Shown piece by piece: positions 34,607 to 42,138 of a stretch of 64,000 bases of DNA. The position numbers were made by a program, and so were the translations under genes. Under the pieces are notes generated by a model. That model saw only the letters and a program-made list of their open reading frames with translations. It was not told the DNA's origin and searched no databases. The DNA comes from Bradyrhizobium sp. (lineage in GTDB: Bacteria > Pseudomonadota > Alphaproteobacteria > Rhizobiales > Xanthobacteraceae), in the NCBI RefSeq assembly GCF_022844465.1, contig NZ_JALHLP010000010.1, forward strand, positions 1 through 64,000, read 5' to 3'. Every line of letters starts with the position of its first letter. Within the stretch, counting starts at the first letter, position 1.

Positions 34607-35254
34607 TCAGGTCATCGGCGGCGCAATGAACCGCACGAAACCGGGGCGGGCCGCGAATTGGGCGAACCAGCGCGCGAGGTTTGGCAGTTCAGGCCTGGTG
34701 ATCCCTTCGACGCCGAACCAGCGCCGCGCGAATGCGCCGAGCGCGATATCGGCGATCGTGAACTGGTCGCCTTCGATGAAGCGCCGCGTCGCCAGTTGCG
34801 CCTCGACAATCCGCCAGACCTCGGCTTCCGCGTCGGCATCCCTCTGGATCGCAACCATGTCGCGCTGTTCAGGCGGCGTTCGCACCAGCGCCCAGAACAC
34901 CGGCCGGTCGACCGGCTGCAGCGTCGAAAGCGTCCAGTCCAGCCAACGATCGACGGCGGCGCGCGGCTGTGGCTTTGCCGGATAGATCGGCGAGCCCTCG
35001 CCATAGGCCAGGCAGAGATAGCGCATGATGGAGTTGGATTCCCACAGCACGTAGTCGCCGTCGACCAGGGTCGGCACGCGGCCGTTCGGATTCATCGCCA
35101 GGTACGACGCGTCGTTGTTCCTGCCGAACTGCATGCCCGCGTCGATGCGCTGATAGGCGAGATCGAGTTCGGCGAGGCACCAAAGCACCTTCTGAACATT
35201 CACTGAATTGGCGCGGCCCCAGATGGTGAGCGGCGGCTTCCTGCTGTCGGACAC
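34607..35254 (-). CDS. Glutathione S-transferase family protein
   Basis: A 215-residue cytosolic GST. The thioredoxin-fold N-terminal domain begins LTIWGRANSVNVQKVLWCLAE, with a Ser/Asn near position 17 as likely thiol activator, cis-Pro in NGRVPTLVDGD and the Glu-Ser pair ESNSIMRYL for the gamma-glutamyl moiety. The helical C-terminal domain ends with the N-capping box region FTIADIALGAFARRW. The substrate is not predictable; such proteins act in detoxification or as stress proteins. It is a single gene. Confidence 0.88.
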   Translation of the reverse strand: MSDSRKPPLTIWGRANSVNVQKVLWCLAELDLAYQRIDAGMQFGRNNDASYLAMNPNGRVPTLVDGDYVLWESNSIMRYLCLAYGEGSPIYPAKPQPRAAVDRWLDWTLSTLQPVDRPVFWALVRTPPEQRDMVAIQRDADAEAEVWRIVEAQLATRRFIEGDQFTIADIALGAFARRWFGVEGITRPELPNLARWFAQFAARPGFVRFIAPPMT

Positions 35255-35432
35255 GCGTTCTAGCTCCCGTTGATCTCAGCCGTTCATAGCCGAAGGTCGG
35301 CTGGAATGCGCGGCGTTTCGCGCGCAGGGGAGGGCTGCAACATCAGGGGAATGGAAAAGAAAGGAAAAGTGAAAAAATACCCTCCGCAGTGCCGCGGGGG
35401 TCATCTGGGCTCAACGCCTTGCTACGGCAGCC

Positions 35433-35513
35433 TCAGCCGCCGAAGAACAGCCATAGCAGGATAATGACCGGAATCGGCACGCCCAGCATCCAGAGCAATA
35501 TTCCGCGTCCCAT
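35433..35513 (-). CDS. 26-residue hydrophobic membrane peptide
   Basis: A minus-strand ATG at 35513 is preceded by GAGGAAATCAAG and begins a 26-codon ORF, MGRGILLWMLGVPIPVIILL followed by a short aromatic end and GG. It is one transmembrane segment with a central Pro-Ile-Pro kink. Very short proteins with this GILLWxxGxPIPxxIL pattern are, to my knowledge, frequent but usually unannotated in proteobacteria. A good ribosome site and a coherent hydrophobic sequence support it; the function is unknown. Confidence 0.65.
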   Translation of the reverse strand: MGRGILLWMLGVPIPVIILLWLFFGG

Positions 35514-35620
35514 CTTGATTTCCTCGATTTCTCAATCAAGGACACAACGCGCTGCCTCGCATGCGGTTCCGGCTGGACCACGGGACGCTTCATGACGCGG
35601 ACGACGAACTGGTAAACGGC

Positions 35621-36073
35621 TTACCAGTGTCCGGTGTTGGGCATCGAGGCCCACGGCTCTGCGGGCGGCTTCGGCTGGCCCTTCTGCAACAGTTCGATCG
35701 AATGCAGATCGGGCGAACGGACGAACGCCATGTTGCCGTCGCGCGGCGGCCGGTTGATGGTGACGCCGGCCTTCATCAGGCGGTCGCAGGTGGCGTAGAT
35801 GTCGTCGACCTCATAGGCGAGATGGCCGAAATAGCGGTCCTCTCCGTATTTCTCCTCGTCCCAGTTGTAGGTGAGTTCGACCAGCGGCGCGCCGCGGTTC
35901 TGGGGGGCAGCCTTGAACAGGCCTTCGTCCTCGGGCGCGCACAGGAAAACCAGCGTGAAGCGACCCTTGTCATTATCGACCCGGCGGACTTCCTTCAAAC
36001 CCAGCGCGTCCTGGTAAAACTTCATCGCGGCATCGAGATTGCGCACGCGCAGCATGGTGTGGAGATAACGCAT
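35621..36073 (-). CDS. gloA: Lactoylglutathione lyase (glyoxalase I)-like VOC protein
   Basis: A 150-residue vicinal-oxygen-chelate protein. The metal ligands expected of glyoxalase I are visible: His5 in MRYLHTMLRV, a Glu in the first repeat (LVELTYNW), the His in FGHLAYEVDD and the Glu in SIELLQKG near the C-terminus. The pattern VRNLDAAMKFYQDALGLK and spacing match GloA, which isomerises the methylglyoxal-glutathione hemithioacetal. The tail after residue 130 is a little longer than in E. coli GloA. It appears to be a single gene. Confidence 0.88.
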   Translation of the reverse strand: MRYLHTMLRVRNLDAAMKFYQDALGLKEVRRVDNDKGRFTLVFLCAPEDEGLFKAAPQNRGAPLVELTYNWDEEKYGEDRYFGHLAYEVDDIYATCDRLMKAGVTINRPPRDGNMAFVRSPDLHSIELLQKGQPKPPAEPWASMPNTGHW

Positions 36074-36473
36074 GTTTTTCCTAGCTCCTCATTTCGTTCC
36101 GGCGTTCAATAGCAAGGAAACGGGGTAAAGAGCATGAAATTGTGGGGAAGCCTCGGCCTGCCTTTGGCGGCGTTCGCCCTGCAAGGCCTGACAACTTAGC
36201 GAGTGGAACGCGTCACGGAGGCTGGTCGCGGTCGTCTTCCAGCGATGGACAAAAATGACTGGGTGACCGAGGCGGGACTATTGTCCGGCTCGGCTAACCA
36301 GGCTGTGAATAATCCCCTGGCTGTGAATAGCGGGGAGCATTGCGTAACAAGCCGAAGAGGGAGCTGATGAAAACGACGCCCGCGGTCCTGTGGAAACGCT
36401 GGGGTAATCCGATCTCCTACTCGTCGTCCCCTTGAGCATGCGACCACGCCAACGGATCCCGTCAGCAGCGCGG
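36074..36473. other. Intergenic region without a supported gene
   Basis: Four hundred bases between the glyoxalase gene and the small gene at 36474. Open frames present here have unlikely composition and no ribosome site. No hairpin, repeat or RNA gene was recognised. Confidence 0.5.
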
Positions 36474-36596
36474 TCACTCCGACGCTCGCTGGTCGCGTGG
36501 CGCTCGCTGTCGATCCGATGATCGCTGATAGTTGGCGACACCGATGAATCCCGCATAGCCGATCACGTTTACGACAATTTCCATCCACGCCTGCAT
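36474..36596 (-). CDS. 40-residue small membrane-associated protein
   Basis: A minus-strand ATG at 36596 has AGAGGTG 6 bases upstream. The ORF begins MQAWMEIVVNVIGYAGFIGV, a single hydrophobic segment, followed by a strongly charged tail rich in Arg, Gln and Ser. I do not recognise a named family. The strong ribosome site, the sharp hydrophobic-to-charged transition and the isolated position are the support. It should be a one-pass inner-membrane peptide with a cytoplasmic basic tail. Confidence 0.5.
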   Translation of the reverse strand: MQAWMEIVVNVIGYAGFIGVANYQRSSDRQRAPRDQRASE

Positions 36597-36690
36597 GCTG
36601 CACCTCTGAAATATTCCGACCTTTGAATATTCCAACCTTTGGGGAGCACTCTCGTTCCGCAGCTGCGAATAGGATGGCACGTGCAAGGGC

Positions 36691-36858
36691 TCAAGTCCGA
36701 AAAGCTGGCCGGCCAAATCCGCTCCAGGCATTGCCCAGGGTGGTCGCGTAATACTCTTCGCGCTCGCGTTCGAATTTACGTTGTGTTTCCCTGAAACTGG
36801 CCACGCGGGCTGCGATTTCGGCTCGATCCTGCGCGAGTTGCTCTTCCTGTTCGGTCAT
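36691..36858 (-). CDS. 55-residue charged helical protein
   Basis: A minus-strand ATG at 36858 starts MTEQEEQLAQDRAEIAARVA and continues FRETQRKFEREREEYYATTL to a stop at 36691. It is almost wholly a long amphipathic, heptad-like helix with alternating acidic and basic residues, ending NAWSGFGRPAFRT. I know no named family. The codon use and the coherent coiled-coil character argue for a real gene. It is 94 bases upstream of the 40-residue gene on the same strand and divergent from the sirtuin gene. Confidence 0.6.
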   Translation of the reverse strand: MTEQEEQLAQDRAEIAARVASFRETQRKFEREREEYYATTLGNAWSGFGRPAFRT

Positions 36859-37083
36859 CGTCGTCCCATTTGTTCGCCTGATTCGCGTTGCCTGTTATTG
36901 GCGGGCGCGAATGGGGCGCGAATGGGGAAGCGGTATTGCTGGATTGTGATTGCGCGGCTGGATCAAGTTCGGCGGTGGAAAGAAGCACGCAGAGTTCCGA
37001 GGGCTTGCACCGCCGCTGCGCGATCTGGCAATCCAGACAGCCATTGCTATAGTCATCATCGGTCAACAACTTGGATTGCCCGT

Positions 37084-37845
37084 GTGATCGCCAGGGATCT
37101 GCCCAGCGGCGTCGAACAGCTCGGCGACATGATCGCCCAAGCCGCCTCTATCGTTCCGTTTACCGGCGCCGGCATTTCTACTGAATGCGGCATTCCTGAT
37201 TTTCGCTCGCCCGGCGGGCTGTGGACCCGTAACCGGCCGATCCCATTCGATGAATTCGTCTCCAGCCCCGCCGCGCGGGGGGAAGCCTGGCGGCGGCGTT
37301 TTGCCATGGAGCCGACGTTTGCCGCGGCAAAGCCGGGCCGCGGGCACCGCGCTCTGGCGTCGCTTTACCGGGCCGGCAAAATTCCGGCGATCATTACCCA
37401 GAACATCGACAATCTGCATCAGATGTCGGGTTTCAAGGCCGACGACGTGGTCGAACTGCACGGCAATACCACCTACGCCCGCTGTATCGGCTGTGGTCAG
37501 GCCTATGATCTTGTCTGGGTAAAGGCCCATTTCGAACGAAGCGGCGGGGCGCCTGACTGCACGGTCTGCGACCAGCCAGTGAAGACGGCGACCATCTCGT
37601 TCGGACAATCGATGCCGGAGGAGGCGATGCGCCGCGCCACCGAGCTTGCCCAGCACTGCGATTTGTTTCTTGCCATCGGTTCGTCACTGGTTGTTTGGCC
37701 TGCGGCGGGCTTTCCGATGATGGCCAAGAACTGCGGCGCCAGGCTCGTTATCATCAACAACGAGCCTACAGAGCAGGATGAAGTGGCGGATCTCGTGATC
37801 CGTCACGACATCGGAGAGACGCTCGGGCCGTTCGTAGGCAATTGA
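37084..37845 (+). CDS. cobB: NAD-dependent protein deacylase of the Sir2 family
   Basis: A 253-residue sirtuin. FTGAGISTECGIPDFRSPGGLW is the NAD-binding start, TQNIDNLHQMSG follows, and the catalytic His is in ELHGNTTYA. Two zinc pairs, CIGCGQ and CTVCDQ, are intact, and GSSLVVWPAAGFP closes the Rossmann fold. It removes acetyl or acyl groups from protein lysines in the cytoplasm. The start is taken as GTG at 37084, which gives the helix before the first strand; no ATG upstream in frame is convincing and the ribosome site is weak. Confidence 0.9.
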   Translation: MIARDLPSGVEQLGDMIAQAASIVPFTGAGISTECGIPDFRSPGGLWTRNRPIPFDEFVSSPAARGEAWRRRFAMEPTFAAAKPGRGHRALASLYRAGKIPAIITQNIDNLHQMSGFKADDVVELHGNTTYARCIGCGQAYDLVWVKAHFERSGGAPDCTVCDQPVKTATISFGQSMPEEAMRRATELAQHCDLFLAIGSSLVVWPAAGFPMMAKNCGARLVIINNEPTEQDEVADLVIRHDIGETLGPFVGN

Positions 37846-38045
37846 TCCGCGATTGATTCGCGGCTGTGCAAGCTTGTTCATAGTTTTAGATTGCGTTGCT
37901 TTTTAGCTATGCGCCGCGATCGAGAGTGTTATCTTTTGGTTCAAGAGATTCGCGCGGCGTTGTCATGAATGGTCATGGATGGGCGCGGGCCGGTGCCGCT
38001 AACGCGATGATAGCGGGCCATTTTTTATGTGTGGGGTCCGGGGTC

Positions 38046-38711
38046 ATGGGGTCGGACGGATTTGAGTCCAAGAAGCTCGGCGGGCTGCCGACAGGCGGGT
38101 CGAGCCAGAATACGCTTGGACCGGGGGAATACGCTGCCGGCGCTGAACGCGATCCGGCACTGAACGCGCTGTCTGGCCTTGGCGATGCCGCGGCCACTCT
38201 CGTGGAAATATCCGGCGTCATCAAATGGTTCGATGCCTCCAAGGGGTATGGTTTCATCGTTCCGGACAATGGCGCGCCCGACGTGCTGCTGCACGTCACC
38301 GTTCTCCGGCGCGATGGCTACCAGACGGCCTATGAAGGGGCGCGGCTGGTTGTCGAATGCGTCCAGCGTGCCAAGGGTTACCAGGCGTTCCGCATCGTCT
38401 CGATGGACGAGTCCACCGCGATCCATCCGGCACAGATGCTTCCGCCTCGGACCCATGTCAGCGTCACGCCGACCAGCGGCCTGGAGCGGGCTCAGGTCAA
38501 GTGGTTCAACCGGTTGCGTGGCTTCGGCTTCCTGACATGCGGCGAGGGGACGCCGGATATCTTCGTCCACATGGAAACGCTGCGTCGCTTCGGCATGACC
38601 GAGCTTCGTCCCGGACAATACGTGCTGGTGCGCTTCGGACCCGGCTCCAAAGGCATGATGGCGGCCGAAATTCATCCCGAGACCGGGCCATCGGCGCTTT
38701 CCTCACACTAG
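38046..38711 (+). CDS. Protein with two cold-shock domains
   Basis: A 221-residue protein with two CSDs in tandem. The first (about residues 60-125) has VIKWFDASKGYGFIVPDNG and DVLLHVTVLRRDGY; the second (about residues 145-215) has AQVKWFNRLRGFGFLTCGEG and DIFVHMETLRRFGM. RNP1-like and RNP2-like motifs are present in both, with the usual third aromatic partly altered in the second. Single-domain CspA is about 70 residues; tandem forms are known in alphaproteobacteria (for example CspC and CspD of Caulobacter). It binds single-stranded nucleic acid. The ATG at 38046 avoids an unlikely longer N-terminus. Confidence 0.88.
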   Translation: MGSDGFESKKLGGLPTGGSSQNTLGPGEYAAGAERDPALNALSGLGDAAATLVEISGVIKWFDASKGYGFIVPDNGAPDVLLHVTVLRRDGYQTAYEGARLVVECVQRAKGYQAFRIVSMDESTAIHPAQMLPPRTHVSVTPTSGLERAQVKWFNRLRGFGFLTCGEGTPDIFVHMETLRRFGMTELRPGQYVLVRFGPGSKGMMAAEIHPETGPSALSSH

Positions 38712-38813
38712 TTGCCGCGCAACTCCTGACGGGATCGTGAGCCGGACCGTCGGTGCTGGCTGCCTCTGGTATTTGCCGCAATCATCGGGTTAGGCTTCAG
38801 GCAAACATTCCCG

Positions 38814-39329
38814 ATGCATGGTGCGAGCGCTTCGATGATTTTCGCTTCAATGTTCACGCGGCGGCGCGTGCGCTGCCTGATGATGTCGCTGGTTGCCGCA
38901 TTTGGCATGCTGGTCAGCCCCAGCCACGAGTCCATTGTACAGGCCGCGAGCGTTCAGCCGCTTGAGATTGTTACCAAATCAGGCGTGCACGTGTTTTCGG
39001 TCGAGATGGCGACGACCGAGGAGGAACGGCAGACCGGGCTGATGCACCGCAGGGAACTGCCTGACGGCAAAGGCATGCTGTTCGATTTCTCGCCGGAGCA
39101 GCAGATATCGATGTGGATGAAGAACACCTACATCTCGCTGGACATGATTTTCATCCGCGCCGACGGCCGCATCCTGCGGATCGCCGAGAATACCGAGCCG
39201 CTGTCCACCAAGATCATCTCCTCAGGCGGGTTGGCCAAAGGGGTGCTCGAGGTTATCGCCGGTACCGCGCAAAAATACGGCATCCAGCCCGGGGACCGGG
39301 TCGCGCACCCGCTGTTCAATAAACGCTGA
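38814..39329 (+). CDS. Exported DUF192 protein
   Basis: A protein of up to 171 residues. After a basic, hydrophobic signal segment (FTRRRVRCLMMSLVAAFGML) comes the DUF192 domain: VEMATTEEERQTGLMHRREL, GMLFDFSPEQQISMWMKNTYISLDMIFI and the C-terminal GVLEVIAGTAQKYGIQPGDRV. The biochemical function of DUF192 is unknown. ATG codons at 38814, 38835 and 38850 all lie in frame; the one at 38850 would give the neatest signal peptide, and no clear ribosome site decides. It follows the double cold-shock gene by about 100 bases. Confidence 0.85.
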   Translation: MHGASASMIFASMFTRRRVRCLMMSLVAAFGMLVSPSHESIVQAASVQPLEIVTKSGVHVFSVEMATTEEERQTGLMHRRELPDGKGMLFDFSPEQQISMWMKNTYISLDMIFIRADGRILRIAENTEPLSTKIISSGGLAKGVLEVIAGTAQKYGIQPGDRVAHPLFNKR

Positions 39330-39395
39330 GCCCTGACGGCCATCGCCTTGAAGGTTGCGGTCTAAGCGTGTATCGACGCCTCTCCAGCACCAAAT

Positions 39396-39472
39396 CGGGG
39401 TATAGCGCAGCCTGGTAGCGCGGCAGTTTTGGGTACTGCAGGTCGTTGGTTCGAATCCAGCTGCCCCGACCA
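39396..39472 (+). tRNA. tRNA-Pro (anticodon TGG)
   Basis: A 77-base cloverleaf starting CGGGGTATAGCGCAGCC and ending in an encoded CCA. The acceptor stem ends CGGGG / CCCCG pair, the anticodon loop TTTGGGT gives TGG, and the T-arm GTTGGTTCGAATCCAGC is intact. The 5' C is typical of tRNA-Pro. Confidence 0.95.
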
Positions 39473-39549
39473 AGTTTCTCGCAACCTCGCCAACCAAGTT
39501 GAAATCGCGTTCGTGTTATGTTCTAAGTCACATCGAGAGGTGGTGACCC

Positions 39550-39765
39550 ATGGATGTGAAGAAGCAACGCGAAATCATCCGGCTCTGGAACCGGATGCGC
39601 CGGGTCGAGGGCCCCATCGCCGAGGAAATTCGAATCCAGATATTGGAGCGCTTTGCGGATGCGCCGAACGCGCAGATGAGCGATCACCGGGCGGGTGCGT
39701 GGCCGCATCCGGTTAGAGCCCGCGCAAGCGTAGCGCTCGACGCCGCGGCGACAACTTCGCGCTGA
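39550..39765 (+). CDS. Hypothetical 71-residue protein
   Basis: An ATG at 39550 has GAGAGGTGG 7 bases upstream. The first 45 residues form a charged helical stretch, [20 protein letters not shown] followed by acidic and basic helices up to RFADAPNAQ. The last 25 residues are Ala/Arg rich and could reflect read-through past a natural end. I do not recognise it. Its position right after tRNA-Pro and its good ribosome site are the only supports. Confidence 0.45.
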   Translation: MDVKKQREIIRLWNRMRRVEGPIAEEIRIQILERFADAPNAQMSDHRAGAWPHPVRARASVALDAAATTSR

Positions 39766-39826
39766 CAGTATCGGAGTTCCTCGCATCCGGTTCCCTGGCC
39801 GTCAGGATTGACGGAATCGGCAGACG

Positions 39827-40132
39827 GTGCATGCTGCGAGCATGCTGTCGCGTATGCGCAATCATTTTCAGGATACGAAATTTGCCCGCATGAGCAGCGG
39901 GACTTACTGCATCATTCGCGATCTCGGTTTGGTCAAGGGCGGAAAGGGAATGAGGCATCACGAAGTCCTGTTCACCTTCAGCCTCAAGGCGTTCCGCCAA
40001 TCGATCGCGCTCGCGCTCGGCTATCTCGCGCGCATGGCGAAGCGGCGGTCTCGCGCGCTGCAGGGCTGGCCGCAGGATATCGGAACCAGCGCGCCATCAT
40101 CTCCGGTGCCCGACCGCGCGTCCCGGCGATAG
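39827..40132 (+). CDS. Doubtful hypothetical protein
   Basis: A plus-strand frame of up to 101 residues with an interior of normal composition (GTYCIIRDLGLVKGGKGMRH followed by a helical FTFSLKAFRQSIALALGYLARMA). Starts at 39827, 39842 and 39890 are all possible and no clear ribosome site is seen. A minus-strand frame (39713-40000) overlaps it. I list it because the stretch would otherwise be empty from 39766 to 40266. Confidence 0.3.
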   Translation: MHAASMLSRMRNHFQDTKFARMSSGTYCIIRDLGLVKGGKGMRHHEVLFTFSLKAFRQSIALALGYLARMAKRRSRALQGWPQDIGTSAPSSPVPDRASRR

Positions 40133-40266
40133 CGCCACGCGAGCTTGCGCGACGGCTCGAGCTGGTTTCTCAGGAATGGCGCGTCGAACCGCAACACGGC
40201 TAGATCTCTCTTCGAAGGGCGTCCGGAAGCTTTCAGCGATCCGAACGCCCCTTGCATTTCGTCAAA

Positions 40267-40365
40267 CTAGATCGCGGATAGAATGTTTGACCAGAATGCG
40301 AGCGCCGTAACGAAGAGAAAGATAGCGGCAAAGGAAGCCACCTCTTCTAGGAGGCTGATCATCAT
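40267..40365 (-). CDS. 32-residue small membrane protein
   Basis: A minus-strand ORF starts with ATG-ATG at 40365/40362 and ends in TAG at 40267-40269. It encodes MMISLLEEVASFAAIFLFVT and then a further hydrophobic stretch with one Trp. This is a single membrane-spanning helix with an acidic pair near the start. No named family is known to me. The coherent hydrophobic composition between two non-coding stretches supports it; the ribosome site is weak. Confidence 0.5.
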   Translation of the reverse strand: MMISLLEEVASFAAIFLFVTALAFWSNILSAI

Positions 40366-40641
40366 CACAGAAGTCCCAGTTGTTCAGTTGCGAAGTTGTG
40401 ACCGACTGGTCACGGCTGGTAAGTTGCATCCGCCGTGCCATTTTCATTGGCGTACGAAATCAGCATGTTGATGTGATCGAAAGATTCCAATTACCATGAC
40501 AAGGTCGCGCTTTTCCGACCCGCACGGAAATCCTTGCCTAGCGACCCCGGCGATCTTGCGCGGGCTAGGCCCGCGGCGCGTGAGACTTGCGCTGGGTGCT
40601 CGCAGGACCGATTGATCAAGGAAGAAGAACGAGGAAACGCC

Positions 40642-41418
40642 ATGGCGCGCAGATTGATCGACATCTCCGTTCCCCTGCAGAACGACGTGCCTGCTGATCC
40701 GCCGGGCGGGCATCCGACCATCCAGTACATCGACCATCAGCAAGGATTGCCGCGAATGCTCGGATTCTTCGAGGGCCTGAAGGCGGAAGACCTGCCGGAC
40801 GGGCAGGGCTGGGCGGTCGAGCAGGTGCAGCTATCCACCCATAACGGCACGCATCTCGATGCGCCCTGGCATTTCCATCCCACCATGAACCGCGGCGAGC
40901 GCGCCTGGACCATCGACGAGGTGCCGCTGGAATGGTGCCTGCAGCCCGGCGTCAAGCTTGACTTCCGGCATTTCGACGATGGCTATGTCGCCACCGCCGC
41001 CGATGTCGAAGCCGAGTTGAAGCGGATCGGCCATACGCTGTCGCCGCTGGAAATCGTCGTGGTCAACACCAGCGCCGGGGTCAAGTATGGCCGCCAGGAC
41101 TACGTCACCTCAGGCTGCGGCATGGGATACGAGGCGACGATGTACCTGCTGGAGCGCGGTGTGCGGCTGACCGGCATCGACGGCTGGAGTTGGGACGCGC
41201 CGTTCATCTACACCGCGAAGAAGTATGCCGAGACGGGCGATGCCAGCCTGATCTGGGAAGGCCACAAGGCCGGGCGGCATATCGGTTATTGCCACATCGA
41301 GAAGCTGCACAATCTCGAGCAATTGCCGCCTACCGGCTTCATGGTGTCGTGCTTCCCGGTGAAGATCGAGGGCGCCTCTGCGGGCTGGACCCGGGCGGTC
41401 GCCATTCTGGACGGCTGA
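40642..41418 (+). CDS. Cyclase family protein (kynurenine formamidase-like metal hydrolase)
   Basis: A 258-residue enzyme of the cyclase/KynB superfamily. The metal motif HNGTHLDAPWHF gives His67, His71, Asp73 and His77. LIDISVPLQNDVPADPP at the start and VRLTGIDGWSWDAPF in the middle are typical of the branch that includes aromatic-polyketide cyclases and arylformamidases. It most likely hydrolyses an amide or lactone; the substrate is unknown and no tryptophan-catabolism gene is nearby. The ATG at 40642 follows GAGGAAACGCC. Confidence 0.85.
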   Translation: MARRLIDISVPLQNDVPADPPGGHPTIQYIDHQQGLPRMLGFFEGLKAEDLPDGQGWAVEQVQLSTHNGTHLDAPWHFHPTMNRGERAWTIDEVPLEWCLQPGVKLDFRHFDDGYVATAADVEAELKRIGHTLSPLEIVVVNTSAGVKYGRQDYVTSGCGMGYEATMYLLERGVRLTGIDGWSWDAPFIYTAKKYAETGDASLIWEGHKAGRHIGYCHIEKLHNLEQLPPTGFMVSCFPVKIEGASAGWTRAVAILDG

Positions 41419-41541
41419 TCATGCCGGTTGGCTATGACAATCGGAGCCAAAAAAGACAACGCGAATAGTTAAAGGCGCGCCGGCTTTCCGACGCGCCGTC
41501 ATACATCCTGTATCAAATTTTCGGCCGGGGAATTGCCGCTG

Positions 41542-41820
41542 TTACCACCTGCAGACACGTTGGCCATAGGCATTCCACCAGCAGCGGGGACTGGGCCGAA
41601 CAATGAATGGGACGCCATAGTAGCCATAGCCTCGTCCATAGCCCCGTCCGCGGCCGCGGCCGCGCGCATAACCTCGGCCCCGGCCTCTGCCCCGACCGCC
41701 GCGCGCCTCGGCAGAGGTGGTCGCTCCACCCACGAGAATTGCGGATGTGCTGACGGCGTAGACGAACAACAACGCCAACGCGGCGAGGCAGCGGGTCAGG
41801 ATATTGTAGCGTTGGGTCAT
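41542..41820 (-). CDS. Secreted Gly/Arg-repeat small protein
   Basis: A 92-residue protein. A signal peptide (CLAALALLFVYAVSTSAILVGG, cleaved around SAEA) is followed by a run of RG repeats (GGRGRGRGRGYARGRGRGRG, residues about 41-60), then YGRGYGYYG and a conserved-looking tail PFIVRPSPRCWWNAYGQRVCRW with two cysteines. It is a small basic exported protein; similar Gly/Arg/Tyr-rich exported proteins occur widely in Bradyrhizobium, but their function is unknown. The RG run could bind nucleic acid or polyanions in the envelope. Confidence 0.75.
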   Translation of the reverse strand: MTQRYNILTRCLAALALLFVYAVSTSAILVGGATTSAEARGGRGRGRGRGYARGRGRGRGYGRGYGYYGVPFIVRPSPRCWWNAYGQRVCRW

Positions 41821-42138
41821 CCAATGGTCTCCCGATCAGTTTCAAGAAATCTCGCGGTTTCATCGCGATGCGCTTGGAAGCACTTCGGCTCAAGTGCTGC
41901 GGCAGTGTATTGCCAAGGTTATCAACCGGTTTTGGATTCTATGGATGAGGGAGAGTAGGGTCAAGTTATAGTCCCGATTTTCGCAAACCAGCGGGTGGTC
42001 CTGTTCATCTTCCTGAACGTCGAAGATCGCGCGCCGCGGAACCAACCTGTAACCCCTGCGATAAAGCCTCACCCGCAACCCGATGTTGACACGATCTCTC
42101 CATTTTTGTCGCAAGACCTATCCGCCACGAAGAGTATC
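41821..42138. other. Intergenic region before the carbamoyltransferase gene
   Basis: About 320 bases between the divergent Gly/Arg-rich protein gene and the carbamoyltransferase gene. A TTGACA lies at 42085-42090 but no -10 box follows at normal spacing. No convincing gene, repeat or RNA was seen. Confidence 0.5.

Noticed and set aside
36196..36603. Minus-strand 135-codon frame
   Set aside because: Starts without a ribosome site and overlaps the better-supported 40-residue gene in another frame; composition is that of non-coding GC-rich DNA.
34065..39472. Integrated element between tRNA-Glu and tRNA-Pro
   Set aside because: No integrase, no duplicated tRNA 3' end and no phage or conjugation gene is present; the genes between are ordinary chromosomal ones.
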